From NCBI GenBank assembly GCA_938075155.1, contig CALJGL010000005.1:18911-82910 (forward strand): 64,000 bases of DNA, given 5' to 3'. This DNA comes from UBA12191 sp009937185 (lineage in GTDB: Bacteria > Planctomycetota > UBA8108 > UBA1146). The notes under the pieces were generated by a model. The model did not search any database, had not been told where the DNA came from, and worked only from the letters and a program-made list of their open reading frames with translations. The translations under genes and the position numbers were made by a program. Of the stretch, positions 34,374 to 42,150 are shown piece after piece; the stretch's first letter is position 1, and the number at the start of each line of letters is the position of its first letter.

Positions 34374-37211
34374 TTAGGGGCAACTTCCCGGATTCACACA
34401 ATCCAAACCATCCGTCGTCGAGTCGGCCTCGCAAATTCCGTTGCTGGGTACCCCTATTCCACCAAACAAAGTCTGAAGAAGTTGAATCACGTCGGAAAGA
34501 TCGACAGATCCCCCATCGTCTATATCACAAGCATCTTCGCACTGAAAACCTGCTGAACTTCCGAATAGAACTTCCAAGATTTGAACTGCGTCGCTCAAAT
34601 CGTCATTGCCGTCACCGTTACAATCCGATCGAATAAACTCGTTATTGACGGGTGGCGGAGGTGGAGGATTGACAACTTCACACTCAATCGCCGAGATCTG
34701 AATCAGATCGACACCTGCTTCGACAATACTACCGCCCGCAAGATCTCCGGTATTGAATCTCAACCGCACTGTGCTATTGCCTGAAGCTCCTGCTTCAATC
34801 GCGAATCCGCTCTGATACCAACCACCCTCGGCTTCTGGATGACCAGGTCCCAACTCCTCGACGACAATCCAAGACGCTCCACCGTCCAAACTTTTCGAGA
34901 TGGTCAAGAAATCATCTGGAGTACTGACAGATGCATTATTGCTGAACCAGCGCCAGTATGTCACTTCGCTTCGAACTGAACTATCGATCGGAAATTCAGG
35001 GCTTGTCAGAGTGGTATCTCCGAAATCAACATCATGAGCACCCATGGTGTCACCTGCTGAACCAAGTCCTGTGAAGTAACCACTAGAGTCTCCACTGGGA
35101 GAAGGAACTCCTGCGGAAGCTTGTGCTCCAGAACCGACAGGGACGCCCCACTCCCATCGACCGACCAATGCCGTGTCAGACGGAAGGGAAGTACTCCAAC
35201 TAGGATTGGAAGAAAGCGGATCCTCTAAGACCACCACTCTTGAAGTCGCGACAAGAGAAGTGAGTGGTTGCGTAGGGCCTTCAGCAGGGTACTGAGTGAC
35301 AAATCCTCCCTGGTCAGGAACTCGTACATACCATTCCAGTGAAGTCATACAAGCCTGATCAGGAATCTCGCCCTCTAACAATGTTGTAGATATCACTTCA
35401 AGGGCTGCGACCTGCCAAATCGTACTTCCAGATTCTCTAAACCGAATCTCACACTGACCCGCTGCTGGGGAGGACGAAATCGTCTGATACGAAAATCTTA
35501 CTGCCTGAGGAATTCCTGGTTCGATCAAGTCACCAGGCCCCTCAATCAGCGAGAGAGACAAGGTTGCCAAATCTGGGCATGTCAATCCACCTGCGGAAGC
35601 AGCGAAACAGATGTTATTCCAATAAGGAGCTCCGTTTGAAAGATCTCCATCATCATCACCGGCTACCAAAACTTCCAGAACGATCTCATCTCGAATGGGA
35701 TATCCATTAACACCACCCAAGGTCATCCCAGACCAATTGACAAAAAGTGTTTCCAGCACTTCTTGACCAGCAACTGTGCCCAAATCATTCCGCAAACTAT
35801 TACCAAGATTGAACCAGAATTTCCCCAGTGCCTGTCCACAGAAATGTATTCCTGTTGAACAAGGTACAGAGACATTGGACGCGCCCACGCTTCGTACATG
35901 TAATCCAGGACCTTGGAAATCTTGTCCGATCACTCCTGTCTGGAGATATACGATCGCTAACGAATCTCCGTATCCTTCTCCAAATGCTCCTTGAGCCAGA
36001 TTGAGAGAGTTCACTACGTGATGACCAAACTCGTGCATCACAACGGTCGAATATGCGCTATCGACGCAACCCCCACCTGCACGAATAAACCTGAGCAGTT
36101 GCTGGCTAGGATCGTAAAAGGCATTGCACGTTCCCGACATTCCTGTGGTCGCATTGACCGGAGTCGACATCGCTGGAAATCCCCCTGGGGAATCTACAAA
36201 AAGCCTGTAGGACTGTTCTATAAAATGAAATGCATTCAACTGAGCGATGAGATGGGTATCTCCTCCACCATCGAAAACAAGATCAACATTTCCTGACCCC
36301 GATGGTTCAGAAACTGTAATGTTCGCGGCTGAAAGGCTAGAAACATTTCCCCAAATTCCCTGAAGCTCAGCGAGGACAGTAAGATTGTTGGAAGCAGAGG
36401 TCAGTAAGTAATCGCCGTTTATTTGGCTATAGGTTTGGTTGCCACCACCACTGACCAAGGATCCCCTTAGCCCCGATAAAACCTCCGAAGAAGTCCCCGG
36501 AGGACCAAGCCCCTCTGTTCTGATGGCGGAGACCGTTCCGGAAGCATCGATAGAACAAACCACTTCCTCTGCTTGGATCAATCGTCCATCTACGGCAGAG
36601 AAATCTAACTGAAAGGTACTGTGCAGAGATTCATCGAGTGCTGAACCATGAAAGACCCAAGCGAGCTCTGGTGATTGTTCTTCATTGGGGACGAATTCCA
36701 GACGGCCAGCGCTCCAGGATCTCTGAGGGAATAGACGATCAGCCTCTTCCTTCATTCCTGAGTCTTGAAGCAGAGGTTCACTCACCAGTTCTTCGGAAGT
36801 ACCGCAATAGGCCCTGTAATGAACAAACCAAGATCCATCATCTGTTTTCTTGAGCAATGAACGGCCGACAGCCCCGCGAACGGGAATACCATCTCGCTCT
36901 TGCCGCCACGCCAACTGAACCTGATTTCCAGAAATTTCACGAACCCAATCAAGAGTCAGGCTCAACGCAGTAGTTTCACCGAGAAACTGAATAGCGTCTA
37001 ACATTGCGGCGCTCTCAACATCTTTAGCGAGAGGCCCCAACGATCGGCCATCACGAATGTTGAGATCTGCAGAATGGCCGAAATTTGGAATCATGAATAG
37101 ACTCAGGATCCCTAGAGTCAGGAACCATACACAAAGCGTATGACTACTTCTAAAGAGATTTGTTGATAATATTTTGCGCAACAACAGTGGTATCCGAAAT
37201 GTCAATAGCAC
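34374..37211 (-). CDS. Secreted M36-like metallopeptidase with C-terminal dockerin-like repeats (copy B)
   Basis: 945 residues from a GTG at 37211; no good Shine-Dalgarno site is seen, so the start is uncertain. A hydrophobic leader (TLCVWFLTLGILSLF) ends near GHSA. The catalytic motif is HEFGHH at 393-398 followed by GEGYGDSLAIV, matching copy A (HEYGH, GEGFSDV). The cassette (RSDCNGDGNDDLSDAV and DIDDGGSVDLSDVI) ends the protein after a Pro-rich hinge of six or more prolines. The domain order equals copy A, so the pair arose by duplication. The 262 bases upstream are AT-rich with a CGTTT/AAACG hairpin near 37266. Confidence 0.8.
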   Translation of the reverse strand: MLLTFRIPLLLRKILSTNLFRSSHTLCVWFLTLGILSLFMIPNFGHSADLNIRDGRSLGPLAKDVESAAMLDAIQFLGETTALSLTLDWVREISGNQVQLAWRQERDGIPVRGAVGRSLLKKTDDGSWFVHYRAYCGTSEELVSEPLLQDSGMKEEADRLFPQRSWSAGRLEFVPNEEQSPELAWVFHGSALDESLHSTFQLDFSAVDGRLIQAEEVVCSIDASGTVSAIRTEGLGPPGTSSEVLSGLRGSLVSGGGNQTYSQINGDYLLTSASNNLTVLAELQGIWGNVSSLSAANITVSEPSGSGNVDLVFDGGGDTHLIAQLNAFHFIEQSYRLFVDSPGGFPAMSTPVNATTGMSGTCNAFYDPSQQLLRFIRAGGGCVDSAYSTVVMHEFGHHVVNSLNLAQGAFGEGYGDSLAIVYLQTGVIGQDFQGPGLHVRSVGASNVSVPCSTGIHFCGQALGKFWFNLGNSLRNDLGTVAGQEVLETLFVNWSGMTLGGVNGYPIRDEIVLEVLVAGDDDGDLSNGAPYWNNICFAASAGGLTCPDLATLSLSLIEGPGDLIEPGIPQAVRFSYQTISSSPAAGQCEIRFRESGSTIWQVAALEVISTTLLEGEIPDQACMTSLEWYVRVPDQGGFVTQYPAEGPTQPLTSLVATSRVVVLEDPLSSNPSWSTSLPSDTALVGRWEWGVPVGSGAQASAGVPSPSGDSSGYFTGLGSAGDTMGAHDVDFGDTTLTSPEFPIDSSVRSEVTYWRWFSNNASVSTPDDFLTISKSLDGGASWIVVEELGPGHPEAEGGWYQSGFAIEAGASGNSTVRLRFNTGDLAGGSIVEAGVDLIQISAIECEVVNPPPPPPVNNEFIRSDCNGDGNDDLSDAVQILEVLFGSSAGFQCEDACDIDDGGSVDLSDVIQLLQTLFGGIGVPSNGICEADSTTDGLDCVNPGSCP

Positions 37212-37473
37212 TTCGATTTTTCCAAACTCATATTTAATAGCGTCTCAATATGTTTCGAGCATACGTTTGATTTGATAAACGCTAATGCCTTGGCTGTTCT
37301 ATAAATTCATCCGAAAGGGAATCGACATCCATTCAATGCCTAAAATACAATTCATGCAATTAGTACATAATGTAACAGGATATCATCAGGGGTGCACCAC
37401 ATTATCGGTCAAGCCCAGCACTGTAATACGCTGCTAAATTCAGTCATAATCCATTACCAATAAGTAGTTTATG

Positions 37474-37857
37474 TTATTTCCTTGGGCGTTTCAACTTCCA
37501 GATTTTTGAGCCAACCAACCATAACCACGAACAAATCAGGCCTAATCCACCCACAGGAGCGAGAAATATGAGTATTGGAAATATTCCCAATGCTGACGAA
37601 TATACGGCTAAACAAAAAAGGAAACAGGAGAACCCCATGAGTATCCCCTGCCGATAAGTACCATTTCCAGGTCTCGAACAAATCCATAGTCCTATGGCAT
37701 GCCAAAACAACATTCGTGTTGCCGTTGCAAACTGCTGAGAAGAGTTCGCCTCTGGCCATCTCTGCTCTAAAAGATGAGATCCGACTGCTGCCGCTGCAAC
37801 CGCACATGCGGCCATCAACAATGCTACACACTCTAATAGTCTTTCAGTGATGCTCAC
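37474..37857 (-). CDS. DUF423 (YgdD-like) small membrane protein
   Basis: 127 residues with four hydrophobic segments, an early ACAVAAAAVGSHLLE and a closing PVGGLGLICSWLWL region resembling the DUF423 family (LGAFGAH...TPLGG). Function unknown in the family. The GTG at 37857 overlaps the stop of the methyltransferase gene (GTGA) and a start further upstream would run back into that gene, so this start is preferred. It is the last gene of the methyltransferase operon. Confidence 0.68.
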   Translation of the reverse strand: MSITERLLECVALLMAACAVAAAAVGSHLLEQRWPEANSSQQFATATRMLFWHAIGLWICSRPGNGTYRQGILMGFSCFLFCLAVYSSALGIFPILIFLAPVGGLGLICSWLWLVGSKIWKLKRPRK

Positions 37858-39062
37858 CCTTTTACCCCTGTGACATCCGAAACCTGACTCGCAACGAACA
37901 GCCATTCGTGAACCTGATCTCTGGTCCGCCCAGGAGCTGGCTTAAAGTTCCTTCGAGTTTCTCCAGTAGCGGGATCTTCATCAGAGTCACTTCTGAATCT
38001 TCGATGAGGGATCTCGATCAATCTCGGCTTACGACGACCAGCTCCCCCGGACCAGTTTGAAAGAATAGTTTCGATTTCAGAGCGATTGAGTATTCCTTCT
38101 TCGCTATACGAAAAAACGATGATATTGGCTTTTGAATTCTCGATCATACTCTGCATGGCATGAAAGCAATCACTCCCCCTTCGGCTACAAAGTGGAGAAG
38201 CCTTTTCTTTCCATGGAATCAACCCTGTCTTTCCGTAGACGGAAGATTCGATACGCTCATCCGAATTTTCGAATGGAAGCGTCGCAAGAATTTCTGGCAG
38301 ATGATAATTAGCCGGATACTGACGCTGATTATACGGAGGATCTATATAAAGAAGATCGCAATCAATCTCTGAGACCCACTCGATGGCATCTTTAGAATTC
38401 GCTTGTCCTGTAGGACCAAAAACCAAAGCAGGAGCTTTCAACTGCATCGGACGTAATGCACTTTTCTGGATGGTTTTGAGATACGCACCGTATGTCCCAG
38501 AAATATTCGCCACCCTGTCAGCGGCATCGATACAACTGGCTAACAATACCCAGACTTCTTGCTCCTCGATCCGGGCATCTTTTATCCAAGACCGTAGCAA
38601 TCCGAGAATCGCATCTAGGCGAGCTGCATTTTCAGGCGTCAGATAATTTCTCTGTGCTTCCCCTGCTTTGGAAAACTGTCGAAACAAGACCCCTTCCCTA
38701 GGAGGAAGTTCCTCTTCTAAGTAGCGGGAAAGACACAAAAATGGTCGCCACTTCCCCAAATCAGGGCTCTCGACATTCGACAAGCGTGTACCGGGTAGCG
38801 GCTCCAGATTTTTCCAATATTCAGAGAGTGCTTCAAATGCTGGAGGAGATGTTGTTTCCAAATATGCTTTCTGAAAGACTTCCGAACATTTCATCAAATC
38901 CGTGGAAACCACTCGGTGACCCTGCGCTCTAAAGAATCGTCCTACGGTTCCGCTCCCTGCAAACAGGTCACAAACGGTTCCTCCCGAATAACCGGCAGAG
39001 ACTGCAGCGTTCAAGATCTCTTCTAAGAGGGCAGTTTTGTTTCCCAGCCACCTCAATGTCAA
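37854..39062 (-). CDS. Alpha-class adenine DNA methyltransferase, second of a pair
   Basis: 402 residues. Motif X is WLGNK (5-9), motif I is CDLFAGSGTVG (31-41), and the catalytic motif IV is DPPY at 241-244, after a 200-residue region that should carry target recognition. This X-I-TRD-IV order is that of the Dam-like alpha class of N6-adenine methyltransferases. The TTG start at 39062 overlaps the stop of the partner gene (TTGA). No restriction endonuclease is adjacent. The recognised site cannot be read from sequence. Confidence 0.85.
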   Translation of the reverse strand: MTLRWLGNKTALLEEILNAAVSAGYSGGTVCDLFAGSGTVGRFFRAQGHRVVSTDLMKCSEVFQKAYLETTSPPAFEALSEYWKNLEPLPGTRLSNVESPDLGKWRPFLCLSRYLEEELPPREGVLFRQFSKAGEAQRNYLTPENAARLDAILGLLRSWIKDARIEEQEVWVLLASCIDAADRVANISGTYGAYLKTIQKSALRPMQLKAPALVFGPTGQANSKDAIEWVSEIDCDLLYIDPPYNQRQYPANYHLPEILATLPFENSDERIESSVYGKTGLIPWKEKASPLCSRRGSDCFHAMQSMIENSKANIIVFSYSEEGILNRSEIETILSNWSGGAGRRKPRLIEIPHRRFRSDSDEDPATGETRRNFKPAPGRTRDQVHEWLFVASQVSDVTGVKG

Positions 39063-40447
39063 TCCTCACAAAGCAGGAGCAACTCCTGCACTGGGCGATT
39101 GGAATCACCTTGACCAGAATGCATCAACTTTTGTTCCCTGATTTCAACTGTCGCAAAGTATTCCAGTAACAACTCTCTCAGTCGGGCAGCGGGATTGGTG
39201 TGTCCTTGTTCCAACCATCTCTTCGTCAATAGCCCTGTATCGCCCGAATAGGAGATCAGTAACTTAGCGCCCTTCTTCTTGCATCCTTCGGCGACTTTTC
39301 GAAAAGCGTCTTCTACATGGGGGCCACTACAAAATTCAGAAGTGAATCTCATTTCTCTTACCGGATATCTACCTTTAGTCAGTTCCTCACCTCTTAATTG
39401 TAGATCGGGATAGTCGTACCGAGCCAGAGTTTCGAGGACATGATAAAAGCGACTGTAATTATCAGACGTGTAGGGTGGATCCAAATAAACAAGATCGACA
39501 TTCTCGTCTTCGAGTGCATTCCCCTCCGCCAACAACTCCAGAATGTCATGGCAAAAGACTTTGTTTCCAGGAAGTCGTGGCCGCTCAAGGACCTCTTTCC
39601 GAATTGCATCTAAAGCCAATTCAAACTGTTCTGGAATATCGGTGGATCTTCTTTTCACGACCGCGAGAAGTTCATTATCTTTTTCAACTGATCGAGGCTG
39701 AGCAAAGTGACTTGTTCCAGAAGTACTGACGGATACGGCATGCAGTAATGCTGAAAGATAAAGAGCCTTTTTTTGTTTGTGGTGAGCAGAAGACTCTGGA
39801 ATAGCTTCGATGGCACAACGAATAGAATCAATCATTATCGACTGCTCGATACTGAAATACACCTGTCCCCAATACACCGTACACATCATCGCAGGCGTAA
39901 ATCGAGATCCAGACCTACAACTATTCAGGAGTCGAGGTAACTCTCCACGAATATCTGAAAACGGATCAAGAACCCCTTCAGGCAGAGATTGTGGATCGGA
40001 AAAAGGGACCGGCATCAGATCGCAAAACTGCCGATATTGCTCGAAAAGATCACTTCTCTCGGTACTCGCAGTATTTATCTCTTTTAGAAATCTTCGCTCT
40101 ATTTCGATACTCGAACCGAAAAGTTTCTCGAGTTCTGAAAAGTTCTTGTCTCTTATCTGAGCCAGGTCAGTTTCAGGCTCTATCAGGTCGAGAGCAGAAA
40201 ACCAATCTGCTTCGACCTCCAAGTGAGCACTGGCGATCACCGAGGAAAAGTACTGCGCATCATTCGCGAGGACTCGATAATCACCGGCGAACCAACGGCC
40301 CACAGCACCTGTACCTGAACAGGCATCGAGCAAAGTCTCGCCGGGAGAGATTAAATCCCTCACCGCTCCATCTATAAATTCTTCACATAATCGTGTTTTC
40401 GCTCCCATATACCAAAGCGTTCTCATGGGAGTTTCGGGGACTGTCAT
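39059..40447 (-). CDS. Alpha-class adenine DNA methyltransferase, first of a pair
   Basis: 462 residues. Motif X WYMGAK (12-17), motif I DACSGTG (41-47) and motif IV DPPY (323-326) are in alpha-class order; the recognition region between I and IV is about 275 residues, longer than in the partner. ATG 40447 is preferred as it overlaps the stop of the SRPBCC gene (ATGA); ATG 40426 is the alternative. It shares no obvious recognition-region similarity with the neighbour, so the two may modify different strands of one asymmetric site. No nuclease or helicase is adjacent. Confidence 0.85.
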   Translation of the reverse strand: MTVPETPMRTLWYMGAKTRLCEEFIDGAVRDLISPGETLLDACSGTGAVGRWFAGDYRVLANDAQYFSSVIASAHLEVEADWFSALDLIEPETDLAQIRDKNFSELEKLFGSSIEIERRFLKEINTASTERSDLFEQYRQFCDLMPVPFSDPQSLPEGVLDPFSDIRGELPRLLNSCRSGSRFTPAMMCTVYWGQVYFSIEQSIMIDSIRCAIEAIPESSAHHKQKKALYLSALLHAVSVSTSGTSHFAQPRSVEKDNELLAVVKRRSTDIPEQFELALDAIRKEVLERPRLPGNKVFCHDILELLAEGNALEDENVDLVYLDPPYTSDNYSRFYHVLETLARYDYPDLQLRGEELTKGRYPVREMRFTSEFCSGPHVEDAFRKVAEGCKKKGAKLLISYSGDTGLLTKRWLEQGHTNPAARLRELLLEYFATVEIREQKLMHSGQGDSNRPVQELLLLCED

Positions 40448-41001
40448 CCAATGGTTCCTATTCGTTCCATGTTTTCCTGCAGACCTGCAAGCCAACGTCG
40501 TTGCATATTTGCACAATTTTCAAGATGACGATCGATTCTCCAAGTTCCGAGACCACGCCAACTCACTAAAAATTCTACCCAAGTCCCCTGACCATCGGCA
40601 GCGACGGAAAGGCATGCCTCGCTTTTTAGAGGCCCCCAACCAGAGCTCCAGGCCAACTTGTATACTTCGCATGCACCTTCTACCGATTCATAATGTTGTG
40701 AATCGCCCTCCATGGAGTTTTTCCCAGCACCCAAAACCGTTTCGTAGACTGTCTTCTGGCCGAGCACCCGGATGGCATGGTGATCCTGAATCAGGATTAT
40801 TTCACCACCACGTAAAGGAGAAGGCACCGATTGGCTCCATTGGAGCGAAAAACGACTCCCCAGAGAGGCCGATCGCCCCGTCAACCAAGAAGATTCGGTC
40901 AAATCCTCACACCAGAGCTGCCAGTCTTCCACCAAGTTCAGCCTGCTCCAGACCCTCTCAGGATTGGAGTTGAGCCATGATGTTTCCCTCACTGAGACCA
41001 T
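40444..41001 (-). CDS. SRPBCC/START-like domain protein
   Basis: About 185 residues with the pattern of SRPBCC/polyketide-cyclase-like proteins: ERVWSRLNLVEDWQLW at the start, a beta-rich middle, and WRIDRHLENCANMQRRWLAGL as the long C-terminal helix. Such proteins bind hydrophobic ligands. It leads the operon that contains the two methyltransferases, and its stop overlaps the next start. ATG 41001 is given; a TTG two codons earlier is possible. No strong ribosome site is seen. Confidence 0.6.
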   Translation of the reverse strand: MVSVRETSWLNSNPERVWSRLNLVEDWQLWCEDLTESSWLTGRSASLGSRFSLQWSQSVPSPLRGGEIILIQDHHAIRVLGQKTVYETVLGAGKNSMEGDSQHYESVEGACEVYKLAWSSGWGPLKSEACLSVAADGQGTWVEFLVSWRGLGTWRIDRHLENCANMQRRWLAGLQENMERIGTIG

Positions 41002-41344
41002 GCGCAAAGGGTGATTCCATTCATTCAGGCGTACAAAAGAGCCTAACCGGACTGAGAGTTCCGGGAACCCTCCATAAGGGTCTTTTCGTTAGGTATTCTG
41101 TGACCCGAACCCGAAAGGGTCAAGGTCAGCAACTGAGGTCGATTTCCCGACTAAATAGTGACATCTCCCTGCCTCTCCTGTAAAAATAGAAGTTGGAAGA
41201 GAAAGGCATATTCAAGATCATTCAGGTGATTTGATTCGAACTGTCGTGTTTACAATCCAGACATCTGCTGGATCGCTGACCGTGATCGACTTGATTCATT
41301 GGAACTCAGTATTGCCGACTTGAAGAGAAGAAAGAAGATCTGCT
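41002..41344. other. 343-bp divergent intergenic region with hairpin cluster
   Basis: No gene supported. The left part holds a cluster of possible stems within 41042-41120: CCTAAC (41042-41047) with GTTAGG (41088-41093), enclosing GTTCC-G-GGAAC and ACCCT-CCATA-AGGGT, followed by CCC-GAAA-GGG. The right part contains no clear promoter. It may be a structured leader for the minus-strand SRPBCC-methyltransferase operon or the plus-strand DUF6941-like gene. It does not match a riboswitch consensus I recognise. Confidence 0.45.
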
Positions 41345-41818
41345 TTGACCAAACCTCTTGTTCCTCTCGTGCAAGCGATCCTGTTATGTGACCGCGTCTA
41401 CAAGGATGATGACTCCACCAAATGCGTACTCGCAGGAACTTTTAACAAGATCCGACTTCCAGAATTCCCAGCGGAGTATTCGCCTGCGACTCTCTATATA
41501 AATCTCAGCGACTTTTCAGGAGCTCATAAGGTCTCATTCCGCTTCAAGCGAATCACAGATGATAGCGTTCTTGAAGAGAGCCCAGAGTTTGAAATCTATC
41601 ATGATGACAGAAGAGAACATCATGAGTGCATTTTCGAGCTTCCGCCGATGGTGTTTCCAGAACCGGGCCGATACACCTGGGAAATCATTTACGACGGAAC
41701 AGAGCTGCTAGGAACCGCTGACGTCGAGGCAGTCCTCCTCACAGAGGATTTTCTTTCTGATGAAAATGAAGAACTCAGAGAAGACAATAACGGCGACATT
41801 GGAGACCAGAACTACTAG
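41345..41818 (+). CDS. DUF6941-like protein
   Basis: 157 residues. An opening VQAILLCDRVY, then CVLAGTFNKIRLP, and a beta-rich middle ending in GRYTWEIIYDGTELLGTADVE fit the small DUF6941 family of unknown function (a beta-sandwich-like fold is plausible). The C-terminal 20 residues are acidic. The TTG start at 41345 has only a weak purine-rich site upstream; a GTG eight codons later is possible. Its stop shares CTAG with the convergent gene's stop. Confidence 0.6.
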   Translation: MTKPLVPLVQAILLCDRVYKDDDSTKCVLAGTFNKIRLPEFPAEYSPATLYINLSDFSGAHKVSFRFKRITDDSVLEESPEFEIYHDDRREHHECIFELPPMVFPEPGRYTWEIIYDGTELLGTADVEAVLLTEDFLSDENEELREDNNGDIGDQNY

Positions 41819-42150
41819 TCCGAATCCTTGTCTACCTGGTCACCATTCCGATGCAGTTTTTCGAACTGGCTCCTGAGGATCATCACCTTACCCGGCTTCA
41901 ATCCTTCAAGTTGCTCTTCAAATCGATCTCTCAAATCATTCCGCGCTAATAACGAAGTGATGCGGGCACAAACACGCGGACTCCTATCCCTGACGGCAGG
42001 TGCCAGCAGAGATACCTGGTCTCTTGTCAATTCCATCACTAATAGCAATTTGAGAATCTCTTTTTTATCACGACCTGTGGCCGCCAAAAAAGACTGAATC
42101 GTCTCATCACTCTTCGTCCCGGCTGAAGGGGCAGAACCTTCTAAGGTCAT
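41815..42150 (-). CDS. Small protein of unknown function, last of the YceH-DUF4139 operon
   Basis: 111 residues, mainly helical with a charged C-terminus; no motif recognised. The central LTRDQVSLLAPAVRDRSPRVCAR and SLLARNDLRDRFEEQL look like short amphipathic helices. Its ATG overlaps the stop of the second DUF4139 gene (ATGA), and its own stop overlaps the opposite-strand gene through the palindrome CTAG (41815-41818). The coupling supports a real gene. Confidence 0.6.
   Translation of the reverse strand: MTLEGSAPSAGTKSDETIQSFLAATGRDKKEILKLLLVMELTRDQVSLLAPAVRDRSPRVCARITSLLARNDLRDRFEEQLEGLKPGKVMILRSQFEKLHRNGDQVDKDSD

Noticed and set aside
41048..41085. CTGAGAG and ACCCT motifs recalling a TPP riboswitch
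   Set aside because: The rest of the TPP consensus (CTGATCTGG-type and CCAGCGTAGGGA-type segments) is absent.
41225..41240. GATTCGAAC-like string recalling a tRNA T-loop
   Set aside because: No acceptor stem, D-arm or anticodon arm can be folded around it. No tRNA gene was found elsewhere.
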